From contig NAVB01000149.1 of assembly GCA_002179805.1 (NCBI GenBank), positions 1-61,767 of the forward strand: a stretch of DNA of 61,767 bases, in the 5' to 3' direction. Under the pieces are notes generated by a model. That model was not told the DNA's origin. It saw only the letters and a list, made by a program, of their open reading frames with translations, and searched no databases. The stretch's first letter is position 1. Each line of letters begins with the position of its first letter. This DNA is from Acanthamoeba lenticulata. Lineage: Eukaryota > Discosea > Longamoebia > Acanthamoebidae. Positions 32,554 through 42,669 of the stretch are shown piece by piece. The position numbers and the translations under genes were made by a program.

Positions 32554-32591
32554 TTGGCGTGTTTGCCACAAATTTTTGGCAAACACGCCAA
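32554..32591. repeat. Perfect 15-bp inverted repeat in a divergent promoter
   Basis: ttggcgtgtttgcca at 32554-32568 is repeated in reverse complement at 32577-32591, separated by 8 bases (caaatttt). It lies between the TRIM-NHL start (32493, minus) and the EMC10 start (32645, plus). It could be a site for a dimeric transcription factor or a hairpin in a 5' UTR. Confidence 0.85.
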
Positions 32592-32644
32592 ATGCTCCTA
32601 TTTCCCTTCCTATTTTCCTTTAAACACAGAGATCAAATCACACG

Positions 32645-33831
32645 ATGAAGGTGGCGCAGCTCCTTCTTCCAATTGTGCTCTCTTTTTGGTGCGGGCTCCT
32701 TGTGGTTGCGCAGCAGCCAGAGCCGCAGTCGTTGCATGTATCGCTCGAGCATGCGATGGGTGCCGGTGCCCCCTTCTCCCCGCGCGGCCAGTTGACGGTG
32801 CCCCTGCAGCCGACGGGCGCCGTTCCCTACAATGCCCGCAACCAGCCACGCTTGTCTCAAGTCGCTCTCTCCTCCTCCGAGCTCCGCCAATTGAAGGTCT
32901 CCAGCTCCTTCATCTTTGTTTTTCACTCTTGACCCTTTTTAAATTGCTTTGTCGCGCTCGGCAGGACCTGGCAGCGAAAGGAGGCCGTTACCAGGTGCGT
33001 CTGCAACTGCCTGCGGGCAAGGACACGCGCCGCCAAGTGGACTACCTCACCGCCTCCGTCCCTGCCGTGCGCTACTTCCCATCTTTCTCGTCGCTCGCCG
33101 CTTCATTGCACAACAACACGCCTTCCTCCCCTCTTTGGCGCTGACCTCGCTTCTCCTCGCTGCTGCTCAATCACGCCGTGCCGCTCTGCCCAGTGCGCGT
33201 TGCTTGAGTCGAACCTGGTCGACGCGTTCCGGCTCACCCTGGACCAGTTTGGCAACGTCATCGGCGTGGACTACCGCACGGCCATCGCCGACTGCGGCTC
33301 AGCCGCCTCCGTCGCGGTACACAGCATTGATGCTTCTTCTTCTTCCTCCATCTTTCTTACTTTCCTGACCGGCGTGCGGCTGGGGACGGGGTGCACAGGA
33401 CGCTTCTGGTTCCAAATTCGAAAGCCACGTGAGCGTGAGCCTCGGCGTGGAGGCCGCCCGGTACGACGGCCGCCGGCCTTCCCTGGGCAACGCGTCGCTC
33501 ATTTCTTGTGTTGTTGTTTGTTGTTGTGGGTAGGCCCGTGCGCCAGGAGCCCGAGGCGCCGGAGGTGGCCAAGGAGAAGGCCGAGGCCGAGAAGGGCTTC
33601 TTGGCCAAATACGTACGAATCTTCCCCTGGCCGACAAGGATGATGTGGTACTGATGATGGTGATCATGGTTGTGTGGGATGGATTGGGGTGAACAGTGGA
33701 TGTACATCGTGCCCTTCGTGTTGGTCCTCTTGTTCAGCGGCGGCATGGGAGGCGAGCCTGAGGCGGCGCAGCAGGGCCAGGGCGGCGGAGAGGGTGCCGC
33801 GCCCGCTGGAGGTCCGCTCTCCTCCTACTGA
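32645..33831 (+). CDS. EMC10: ER membrane protein complex subunit 10
   Basis: EMC10 is a lumenal/single-pass subunit of the complex that inserts transmembrane helices into the ER membrane. Exons 32645-32896, 32965-33066, 33194-33316, 33399-33460, 33534-33612 and 33697-33831 give 250 residues. Residues 1-22 are a signal peptide (VAQLLLPIVLSFWCGLLVVAQ). Family blocks: LHVSLEHAM (animal VLALEHSF), SSSELRQLKDLAAKGGRYQVRL (animal [20 protein letters not shown]), TASVPACALLESNLVDAFRL (animal SSFVPACSLVESHLSDQL). The membrane helix FLAKYWMYIVPFVLVLLFSG is nearly the animal [20 protein letters not shown]. It ends in the usual Gly-rich tail. I took the stop at 33829-33831. A splice out of the Gly-rich tail at 33812 would give another end. 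Confidence 0.92.
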
Positions 33832-34044
33832 GCCAGGTTGCCTCTTGTGCAAGTTTCTCACTCTTGTGTTCTCGTTGCGCAGCTGGCCGAGGTGCTCCTG
33901 CCCGACGGGGAAGGAGGTGAGCGAGAGTGCATTTCTTAAATGTTGATGTTCTGGCGCCCGATTTGCCCGAGAAAGCTAAAGAATTTGAAACATGAAAAAC
34001 ACTGAACCACCTTTGGCGCGCAATTTTTGGAAGCAGGCACAACA

Positions 34045-35931
34045 ATGGATGGAGCGGACCAGGAGGTGACCGTTGCGGTTCCGACTAAAAGAGGTGCCGT
34101 CTCCCTGTTCAAACTACATCAGGGGGACAACGAACTGTCTGGGAAGCAGGGTACCCTGCACTGCGCACAGAAGAAAGAATTAAATTAATCTCCCTTCATC
34201 CACGGATGGGGCAACTCAGAGCGGAGATACACGGCGACCGACTGGGCAGAGTTCTTTTGGACTGAGTACGCGTGCCCTCATGGACTCTCTTCCTTCAAGA
34301 TCTCTGCTGATGTGTGCAAAACAACTCTCTAGTTTTGTGCTGAAAGATGACCCCAACATGGACGACCTGCTGTTCTTCGTGCCAGAGCAGCCTGGCCAGG
34401 CCTCCTCGGCTGCCGAGTACGTCGCGCCCGTGGCCACGGCTCTGCCTCTGCACACGCATGCGTGCTCACATCGTTGCCTCGCCCGTGGCCACACACAACA
34501 CATGCAGCACCGCCCAATCGGGGACAAAGTACTTTGTCGTGCGCAAGCACGAGGACGCCGAACACCGTCTCCCCAAGCGAGGCGACCGCTCCATCAACTG
34601 GCAGGAAACCTACTTCCTCAACATCATCACCAACCATCTCAAGTAGGGCTGCTTGTTGCTCCACCCCAGGCTGGATGCATCTTATGATGTTGGTAAGGAT
34701 CCTCACTTTCATCGACAACACGTGCAGGTACACGCTGGTCATGGAGGTCTCCCACCGCAAGAGCCGCGGCGGCAACTCCACCAGCACGACAACTTCGGCT
34801 AAGAAGCAGCGCGTGGAGACTCGCGTCTACGCGTCACCCACTCAAGTCCGCAGCTCGCTTTATTTTATTTATTTATTCATGTAATTATTAATTCTTTTTA
34901 AAATGGATTCTTGGCCATGCAGGTGCGGATGGACAGGAAGGAGGAGGAAGTGACCGAGACCTACCCGACCATCTTCTTCGCCGTAAACGACTTCCAAGAC
35001 GTCCTCCAGGACCTTACGATCTCTGAAGAGGGCGAACTGGCACGTGTTCTACATTTTCTGAATTCAATTTGTTATTGATTAATTAATTAATTAATGATTT
35101 TTATGCAGGTGTGCGTGAAACTGATGGCGACGATGCCCGAAGCGTCGAGCACGTCGATTCACCTGGCGGCGGGCATGCACAACTCAGGCGCTGACGCTGC
35201 CTCCGCAGCCGCGAAGAAGACTGGCCCCATCACCATCTTCAGCGGCGGTACAGCGCCGCGCCCTCCTCTGACGCCCTGCTGCGGTTGACCCTTTCTCTCT
35301 CCTCTCTTGCGTGGGTCATCGTCGGGACAGCGGTGGGCTACGAGGTGGTGCGACAGGCCTTTGCCGTGGAGTCCAAGAAGCAGAACTCGCCCTCCACGCT
35401 CCGATGGCTCACGCGGCCGAGCAAGCAGCAGCAGCAACAGCAGCAGGTGTTCCTCAACATGAAGGGCCCCGCGGGCAAGGGCAAGGCCCAGATGGCCGTC
35501 AACCCCGCCGACTCACCCGCTGCCTCCGGTTCATATCACCACTATATCTTATTTTCTTTGTATATATTTTTACTAATTTATATTATTTTTTATTATTTTT
35601 TTATTCAATTTGAAAGAGAGCTTCAATAATTTATTATTAATAGGTTCCTTTACTTTGCGCAGAAGCCGACGACACGAACCCGGCCGAGGACGAGCAGCAA
35701 AGCGGTAACGGGAAGGGCGGGTGGGCCCTCAACCTGGGCGCCATGCGCAAGTACCTGCCGCTCGCCTCGACAAGCCTCACGTCATCGTCCTCCTGGACAT
35801 CTTCTTCTTCCTCCTCTGCCGTGCCCGAGGCCTTTCGATGTTCGCTGACGTCGGTTCTGCTGCCGTGGGCCTCCATTATCGACGACGTTTACAAGACCAA
35901 CCTCCTCGCTACCATCGCCTCCTCCTCTTAA
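34045..35931 (+). CDS. KIAA0930-family protein of unknown function
   Basis: Exons: 34045-34150, 34220-34265, 34333-34416, 34508-34642, 34728-34845, 34923-35039, 35109-35247, 35331-35528 and about 35664-35931. The protein follows animal KIAA0930 (C22orf9) block by block: WAEFFWTED, then NMDDLLFFV (animal QDDMLFYV), DRSINWQETYFLNII, VYASPTQVRM (animal VFASPSK), YPTIFFAVNDFQDVLQDLTI, EGELVCVKLMAT (animal EGEMVCVELVA), GYEVVRQAF and VFLNMKGPAGKGKAQMAV (animal FVRMKGPQGKGHAEMAV). The end (SVLLPWASIIDDV) parallels the animal C terminus. The intron after ELV's preceding codon (35040) starts with gcacgt, so it is a GC-AG intron. A Gln run (QQQQQQQ) lies at about 35425-35445. No biochemical role is established for the family. 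Confidence 0.85.
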
Positions 35932-36352
35932 GCGTGCAAATCAAAAAATAAATTAAATTATTCCCTTTTTTCCACGGGTTGCTTCTGCCTTTCCCTTGGT
36001 GTTGGGCGAGGGTATCGGGTAGCAGCAGGCCTCCTGCTTTTGGGGGACAAGGAGTCCACAACGGGTCTCTGCACGTCGTGCTTCAGCTCGTCCACATTGC
36101 AAACAGTAATCGTTTCAGGTGTTGCGGAGGCCAGGGCGATCAATACGGAAGGAGAACAACCGCAATCTTTGGGCGTTGTTTGTGGTGGTGGTGGACAATC
36201 TTGTGTATCGCTTATCGTCCTTTTAATAAGTGTTCACCCAATCAGAGTGCAACTGAGATACGGATTTCTTTGCTTCCTCTGATACGGTTTCTATCTACAA
36301 GTTGTGCATTTCTCACGCGTGACGCACAAAGAGAACCAGGCCTGCCTCGTTT
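35932..36352. other. Convergent 3' intergenic region, nothing coding recognised
   Basis: 421 bp between the stops of the KIAA0930-like and histone H3 genes. A 61-codon minus-strand frame at 35958-36143 exists but starts at TTG and has no recognisable domain, so I do not call it. The area near 35940-35975 is AT-rich, as expected for a 3' end. Confidence 0.35.
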
Positions 36353-37254
36353 TTAATCGTGCTTGTGCGTGATCTTGCGTAGGCGCAGGCGCAGCGTTAG
36401 CGCGATGTCTGCCCTCCCACCGGTGTTAGCCACCTGCCGTTGACAATCAATGGCGCTCGAGGGCTCGATGGAGATGAAGAAGCACACGAACCCTTTTTCA
36501 TGAGGGTCACGCGACCAGAGTGCAGGGCGCACATGTTTGCGTCGTCCAGGAAGCTGACAAGGAAGTGCTCAGCGGCCTCTTGCAAAGCGTCGACGGCAAC
36601 CTTTTGCCATCTCACGCCCTCTTTCAGGTCATGCGTATACTGGCGCACCAGCCGCACGAACGGCACCTGTTCGTTTTGTTTTTTGTTTTTTGTTTTTTTG
36701 TTTGTTTGTTTTGTGAGCGGGGAGGCGTCCACACGAGTAGCGTACGACGTGAGGAGGCATGCACGCACGCGTGGGATCAGGCGGTCGGTGGTACTCTGCA
36801 GCTGGCGAATCTCGCGGAGGGCGACTGACCCTGCTGGGTGTCGGTAGCGCCGACCTGGGCCCGGGACAGCCTTGCGCACGGAGTAAATCACCTTCTCAGT
36901 CGCGGCTGCCTTCCTTGCGGTGCTGGATGTTGCTGCAGCTGGTGCTGTGTCCTGTGTTTTTTTTGTCACCCCTTCTGGGTAAGCCTGCGCGTTTGCTCTC
37001 AATGCAAGCAAGCTCCAGAGGGGAGGGAAAGAACCGAGCGAGAGGAAGATGCTGCGTCCTGTGGAGCGGGAGCGCTGCGTGGAATGTGCTTGTTGCGAGG
37101 TTTGACCCACTGTGGCGCCTTGCCACCTGTGCTCTTCTGCAAACAAACCGTTGTGTCAGCGGGAAGACGAAAGATATGCTGCCGAAGAAGACACTCAATC
37201 ACAGTTATTCTCGTGGGCGACCCATACGCGAGCGTTCTGCTTCGTGCGGACCAT
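36353..37254 (-). CDS. Highly divergent, intron-rich histone H3 variant
   Basis: Five exons in phase: 37228-37254, 37035-37136, 36769-36951, 36492-36666 and 36353-36408, giving 180 residues (canonical H3 has 135). The tail begins MVRTKQNAR and continues KSTGGKAP after the first intron, so the canonical H3 start with K4, K9, S10 and K14 equivalents is kept. The tail then diverges and is longer (QWVKPRNKHIPRSAPAP, then Ala-rich TARKAAATEK). The core is recognisable: RYRHPAGSVALREIRQLQST, VPFVRLVRQYTHDLKEGVRW, VAVDALQEAAEHFLVSFLDD, NMCALHSGRVTLMKKDIALT. Loop 1 has H3 length but carries Trp before Gln, as CENP-A proteins do. The C terminus LRLRLRKITHKHD is unlike H3. It may be a centromeric or other specialised variant. 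Confidence 0.82.
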
Positions 37255-37399
37255 GGTATGGATATTTTCTTTTTTGATATACTTTTCTTTTTGATTTTCC
37301 TTGTTAATCCTGCAATATCGCGAATTTACTAGACCATTTACTCGTGGCCCTGTGCAACTACTACAACTCTCACCCTCGTCGCTGTCACAACTACAAACC
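37255..37399. promoter_or_regulatory. Divergent promoter region, histone H3 variant / UPB1
   Basis: 145 bp between two divergent starts. The 37260-37300 part is T-rich on the plus strand. No histone-type promoter motif was recognised. Confidence 0.35.
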
Positions 37400-39393
37400 A
37401 TGCAGTCGCAAGAAGAGAAAAAGTCAAGCTTGTTCGTGGGCAAGGAACTCGATTCGCTTGGTACGCCATTAACCGTCGCTTCACACGCCCCATTTGTGCA
37501 TTAACGCCTTGATGCCGTTGTAAAGATGTTGAATCTAAAATACCCCATTTAATTGGCCCCCAACACTGCACCAAAACGAACCAAAAAAATTATTCTTTTA
37601 TTTTCCATCAAAATACAAAGATGCGGTTTTGGAGGCGCATCTGCCCCAGGCTGAGCTGGCCGAGGTGAAGCGTCTGCTCTACGGCAAGGTCCCGGCTTCG
37701 CTGCCGCTCTCCGAGGAGGCCCGCGCGCTCGCCGACGCCCACAACTACGACATCAAGCACGTGCAAACCTTTCTCCTTTCTCCTTCTTGCCATTCGTCTA
37801 ATTCAGGGCCGCGTGTGGGACAGGGCCTACAAGTTTGACGCGGCGCCCGAGCAGTTGCGCAAGCCTCGCGTGGTCAAGGTCGGTCTCATCCAGAACTCCA
37901 TCGTTGAGCCCACCACGGCGCCCCTCTTCGACCAGGTCCCTCTCCTCGTCCTCTCCCCCGCGCAAACAAAAACTCGTAGCGAATATTTTTTTTCACTTTT
38001 AATTTTTTATTTTTGCTGACGTATGCACGTGCAGTACAAGGCCATCGAGGCCAAGATCGCCGAACTGATCGATGCCGCCGGCTCCATGGGCGTCAACATT
38101 CTCTGCCTCCAGGTGCCCATTTTATATTTCTTTTTATTTTTATTCAATTGTTAATTTTGAAACTAACTCATTTATTTAATAAATCAAAATAACGACAATA
38201 GGAGGCGTGGACGATGCCGTTCGCGTTCTGCACGCGGGAGAAGGCCACCTGGTGCGAGTTTGCCGAGTCGGCCAAGGACGGCCACTCGGTCAAGTTCATC
38301 CAGGAGATGGCCCGCAAGCACAACATGGTCATCGTCTCCTCCATCCTCGAGCGCGACTCGGCCCACGGCGACACCATCTGGAACACCGCCGGTACGCCCC
38401 TGCGTGTGCTCCGCGCGTGTGCGTGCGTGCGTGCTCCGCGTGTGCGGTCGCGACGCTGACCGCACGCACGCACGCAACAGTGGTGGTGGGGAACAAGGGC
38501 AACATCATCGGGAAGCACAGGAAGAACCACATCCCGCGGGTGGGCGACTTCAACGAGTCGACGTACTACATGGAGGGCAATGACGGCCACCCGGTGTTCG
38601 AGACCGCCTTTGGGCGGATCGCCGTCAACATCTGCTATGGGCGCCACCACCCGCTCAACTGGCAGATGTTTGGCATCAACGGTGCCGAGATCGTGTTCAA
38701 CCCGTCGGCCACGGTGGGCGCCCTCTCGGAGCCCATGTGGCCCATCGAGGCCCGCAACGCGGCCATCGCCTACTCGTACTTCACGGCCGGCATCAACCGC
38801 GTCGGCACCGAGACCTTCCCCAACGCCTTCACCTCGGGCGACGGCAAGCCCGCCCACAAGGTGCGGCTGCCGCGGGGTGTGTGGACGTGACGTCAGCAAG
38901 TGCGCTGACGTCAGCGTGACGTGGCGTGTGCTTGTGCGCAGGACTTTGGGCACTTTTACGGTTCGTCCTACGTGGCGGCCCCGGACGCCTCGCGCACGCC
39001 CGTACGCTTTCACCTCTTGAATGCTCGCTTGCTGCTGCCGATGCTGATGGTGATGATGATGACGACGATGACGACTGGGCGCAGAGCTTGTCGCGGGCGC
39101 GGGACGGGCTGTTGGTGGCCGAGCTCGACCTCAACCTGTGCAGGCAGGTGCGCGACAAGTGGAGCTTCCAGGTCCTTCACCCCACCTCCATTTCGCGTGT
39201 TGGTGTTCTTATTGTCGACGATAATAAGAATGAAGACGAAGATAACGACAAATGGACTGATGATTGGACGCTTGTGTGTGTATGTGCGCAGATGACGGGG
39301 CGACTCGACCTGTACGCGCGATCACTCACAGAGGCCGTCAAGGAGGACTTCCACCAGCAGATCATCCGCGATCCCTCCCTCGGCGATCACTGA
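37400..39393 (+). CDS. UPB1: Beta-ureidopropionase (N-carbamoyl-beta-alanine amidohydrolase)
   Basis: The enzyme performs the last step of reductive pyrimidine breakdown, releasing beta-alanine, CO2 and ammonia. Nine exons: 37400-37460, 37621-37760, 37807-37935, 38035-38112, 38202-38391, 38481-38860, 38942-39001, 39085-39171 and 39292-39393. The nitrilase-type catalytic triad is visible: Glu in [17 protein letters not shown] (the active Glu is in this CN-hydrolase region), Lys in [15 protein letters not shown], Cys in [37 protein letters not shown] opens the CN-hydrolase domain. The C-terminal block [20 protein letters not shown] and [15 protein letters not shown] is typical of eukaryotic UPB1. 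Length is close to 410 residues, normal for the family. Confidence 0.93.
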
Positions 39394-39656
39394 GCTGCAG
39401 CCTGCCTTGCTTGGTAAGTCAGGTTGACAAGCCTGGTTCGCAGCCAAATGCATGTAGTGGCAAGCAGCAGCGGGATGACCAGCCTTAGAAATGAACAGAA
39501 AGGGCTTGGAACAACGGAAAAAAATTGTGTAGTTCCCTCCTCAGTAGCATCTGTCCTTGAGTATCTTCATGTCTGCTATAGCCCACTCGTGTGTAGAAGC
39601 TAGGAGGTCGAAGCGATCACCCACAACGTTCGTTGTGCTCCTGAACAGGCGAGATT

Positions 39657-39960
39657 CTAGTGGCAGACTCTGGAAACAACAGGATTCAGGTGCTGAACCC
39701 AAATGGCACGTTCGTGCGGGCCTTTGGTTCTAGAGGCTCGGGCCCTGGCAAGTTCAAATGTCCAAAGGGTGTCGCTGTGTATTCTGAGTCTGGTAATGTA
39801 CTTGTCGCCGACAATCGCCGGGTGCAGGTGTGGAGCGTGGATGGCACGTTCAGGAGCTCCTTTTACTTGCGTGGTGCCAAAGTAGACCTGGATCACATTA
39901 CATTAGATGCGCAATCACTTCGCATCTTCGTTGCAGCTCGGTCGTTCTTGGTGTTCATCA
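39657..39960 (+). pseudogene. NHL-repeat relic
   Basis: After a possible acceptor (gattctag) the frame reads VADSGNNRIQVLNPNGTFVR, AFGSRGSGPGKFKCPKGVAV and VADNRRVQVW, about two NHL repeats with the same wording as the TRIM-NHL genes in this window. No B-box, coiled coil or start codon precedes it, and the repeats fade into unrelated sequence that overlaps the 3' end of the minus-strand secreted protein. Confidence 0.6.
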
Positions 39961-40530
39961 GCGGCTCCAGCAAGCCCTGGGCGGCAGGTAGTCGCTGAGG
40001 TCAAAGCCCTCTGAAAATATCTTGAAACTGATCTCCATCCCACTACCTCCGTTGTCGAGGTCAAAGCGCATGGGCAGCTGGAAGGCGTTGTCGGTCACGT
40101 AGAAGTGCGCCACCGTGGACTCATACAAGAAGGTCCACAGTTGGGCTTTGAGGCCCCACAGTTCCACTGGGCCTTCATAGGACATGTACTGCACGCTCAT
40201 CAGCGGATCGTCAAAGGTTGCGGGCATCGCACTCTTCTGGCAGCCTCCAATAGACAACCACGTGAACGAGAGCTTTTGCGCAAAGAGGTCGAGCGTTGAC
40301 ATGTTGACGCCCACCACGAGACCCCCCTGGAACGTAGCTTGAAGACTGTTGCTGAGGGCGAAGGTGCCATCGGTAAAGTTGACGACCTGGCCACCTCTGG
40401 TGAAGATGTCCATCCTGGAGAAGGAGAAGTGGTACTCCTTGGGGATGACGGGCCGTGGCGGCGCTGCGCTGGCAACGGCCGCGAACACGAGAACGAAGAA
40501 CACGGCAGTCGTGGTGGTGGTGGTAAGCAT
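39958..40530 (-). CDS. Predicted secreted protein, unrecognised family (190 aa)
   Basis: A single-exon protein with a signal peptide (MLTTTTTTAVFFVLVFAAVASA) cleaved before APPRPVIP. The mature part has an ordered beta-rich look: YHFSFSRMDIFTRGG, FTDGTFALSNSLQATF, SFTWLSIGGCQKSAMP, YEGPVELWGLKAQLWTF, HFYVTDNAFQLPMRFDLDN and GFDLSDYLPPRACWS. A strand-rich fold with a Trp-containing strand, a step of the form FYVTDNxxxPMRF, and a terminal Cys recall LolA-like or lipid-binding secreted proteins of amoebae, but this is weak. Two Cys residues may pair. I do not assign a function. The promoter would lie at 40531-40620. Confidence 0.7.
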   Translation of the reverse strand: MLTTTTTTAVFFVLVFAAVASAAPPRPVIPKEYHFSFSRMDIFTRGGQVVNFTDGTFALSNSLQATFQGGLVVGVNMSTLDLFAQKLSFTWLSIGGCQKSAMPATFDDPLMSVQYMSYEGPVELWGLKAQLWTFLYESTVAHFYVTDNAFQLPMRFDLDNGGSGMEISFKIFSEGFDLSDYLPPRACWSR

Positions 40531-40756
40531 GGCTGGTGGTGAAGAATCAAGCTTGGCCTCTGGCTGCTTAAATATGTTGGCCTCGAGAAGGGCATTGGTG
40601 ACTGTGTTGGAGTTTTCTTCTTTTTAGGGCCCAATCCAGTGCGTGGACCTGAAAGCGCCTTGATAACCCATCGAGGCCAAGGAAGAGTGTACATGCAACA
40701 TTATGTTACCGCAAAGATAGAAATTCAAAAAGGATAACAATAAAAAAACCAGGAAT

Positions 40757-41300
40757 TTGGCAAAGCGCAAAAAGAAGCCTCGTGGAGCGCGAGGTTGCGC
40801 CGCAGGCTGCATATGTCGCGGAGACGTGCTGGTGCGGGTAGAGGCCATCGGCACCGCTAGCTCGTGGAGCTCAAGGGCAGCCACCCGGCGCCCTTTGCGC
40901 TGCCCCTCATCGCCGGCCACGAGGTTCTTCTTCTTCCTCTTCTTCATTCACTATCCACCAGCCAGCGTTCTCCTCCTTGGCCCCACTTAGTGGGGTGGGG
41001 GAACTCGCGCTCTCCCACGACCTTCCACCTCTTCAACACTGTCTCCCTGCAGTTTGCGGGCGTGGTCGTCAGCGTGGGGGGGGGGCGAACTCGACGAGGC
41101 CGAGCAGGAGCGGCCTGCCTGGGTCCGTCGTCGTTCCTACTCCTCCCTCCTCCTCATTCTCTTCAGCTCGTCAAGAACGTGTTCGCGGGGCAGGTCGTGG
41201 CGGTGACCTCCTCCCACGAGAAGGCCGCAGTGCTCCGCCAGCACGGCGTGGACGAGGTCATCGTCTGCTCCACGGCCGATGAGCTCCATCAGTTTCCTTG
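40757..41300 (+). pseudogene. Zinc-type alcohol dehydrogenase / quinone reductase relic
   Basis: Fragments in three frames: GDVLVRVEAIGT near 40825, ELKGSHPAPFALPLIAGHE near 40865-40925, FAGVVVSVGGG near 41053-41085, KNVFAGQVVAVTSSHEKAAV near 41175-41235 and RQHGVDEVIVCS. These follow the GroES-like and nucleotide-binding parts of medium-chain dehydrogenases in the right order. The middle of the catalytic domain and the glycine-rich GxGxxG segment are gone. A run of ten G lies at about 41080. Confidence 0.6.
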
Positions 41301-41599
41301 GGATGGTTGAGGCACCACCGCGTTCCGATGTGGTCGGCCTCTGGTGGCACTTCCTCTACGGCGCTGTCAAGAGCTACGGCCTCGAAGAGGACACCTGGTG
41401 GCAGCAGGAGCGCCAGCGCCTCGTGTCCCACCATGTCCTCTTCGAGGACCGAACCAAGTTCGCCACTTCGAAGTGATGAACAGAGTAGTGGGTGTTTCCC
41501 GACCGCGGGAATGCGGTGGCGGGTTGTGGGCAACGCGTTAATAGAATATATTCGGCATCGAATAGAATAGCTCTCCGCCGTCGTATGTGGGTAGATCCA

Positions 41600-42656
41600 C
41601 GGCTTGTACCCAAGCCTGGCCGGCCCAGCAAAGTGCCACACTCGCATCGGGTAGTACACCTACCAGTAGTAGTCGTAGTAGTAGTCCACATGCGCACGTC
41701 AACAACAACAACAACAAGGGTTACGTGAAGATGAAGAACGGAGGCAAATGTGTGCATTACCCGCTTGCGGACGTTGTAGGAGTAGGGCAAGAAGTTGATG
41801 TTTCGCCCGGGCTGGTGGTAGAAGAACCGGCTGACGGGAAGAGGGCCTTCCACTCGCTCACGAGGTCAACAAACTCCTCCTCCCGCGGGTTGATCACGAG
41901 GAGGCCCGAGTTCTCACCCGTGTCCACGATGTTTGGCTCTTCATAGTAGGCCGCCCCAACTTGATTGCGCTGCGCAGAGTGATGTCCGGGGTTAAACAAA
42001 AGAGAACATGTTAAAAACTTCCTTCCTGGCATAGAGAGAGGGGGGAGTATGCACCTGGAGTCGGAGCTCAAACAACTCGTAGATGTTGTCGAGGAGCATG
42101 ATGTCGTAGTCGACGTAGATGATGCGGTCATACTGGGTCATGTTCCAGGCATAGAGCCGCATGTACTCACCTGTTCTTGCCCCGCTCGTCCTTCCTGTCT
42201 TAGAGACACGACACGACTAGCCTCTACCTAAGTTGCCTGCTGGGGGGGGAGTACCCGGGTAGAGGGCGATATCGCTAGCGCCACTCCCGTGGGCCAACAT
42301 GCAGTCGAGCGACGGCTTGGGGATCACTTTGAAGCTGGCCTTGTGCAGGAGCTCTCATGTGGCAAGCGACACCACCTATGTGGCGTGTGCGCGCGTGGTG
42401 GTGGCCCAGCAAGAACAAAGGCGATCCCCCCCCCAGTGTGAGTGCCGTACAGTAGATGAAGAACTCCCCCTCCAACAAAGAGAGAAAGAGAGAGAGAGAG
42501 AGAGGGAGCTCTCTTGGATGGAGGCCGGACCTGGGGGTCATCAGGCACGAGCGAAAGCTTGGTCTTGATGCACGAGAACTGATCCAACGTTTGAGAGAGG
42601 GCCAGCGTGGGCGTCAAGTACTTGTCGTTGGCCACGGCCGTTAGCCAGGCTAACTG
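41600..42656 (-). pseudogene. GT8 (glycogenin/galactinol synthase-like) glycosyltransferase, apparently decayed
   Basis: Minus-strand exons carry GT8 blocks in order: LAWLTAVANDKYLTPTLALS near 42655, ASFKVIPKPSLDCMLAHG near 42320, MTQYDRIIYVDYDIMLLDNI near 42150 (the DxD metal site as DYD), VGAAYYEEPNIVDTGENSGL and INPREEEFVDLVSEW near 41870-41960, GRNINFLPYSYNVRKR near 41800, RVWHFAGPARLGYKPW near 41630. GT8 enzymes move sugars from UDP- or GDP-donors. There is no start codon before the first block, which abuts the end of the neighbouring membrane-protein ORF. A frameshift falls at about 41852 between SEW and the next block. The 3' end was not found. A GA repeat sits in the intron near 42481-42507. 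Confidence 0.6.
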
Positions 42657-42669
42657 TATTTCGTGTTTA

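Noticed and set aside
36661..36720. gtttt-rich tract in the histone H3 gene as a functional element
   Set aside because: It is the polypyrimidine/purine part of a normal intron between conserved H3 core exons.
38397..38480. cgtgcgtgcgtg / acgcacgcacgc run as a regulatory element or repeat array
   Set aside because: A short GC-rich low-complexity intron in UPB1; similar cgtgcg runs occur at many splice donors here.
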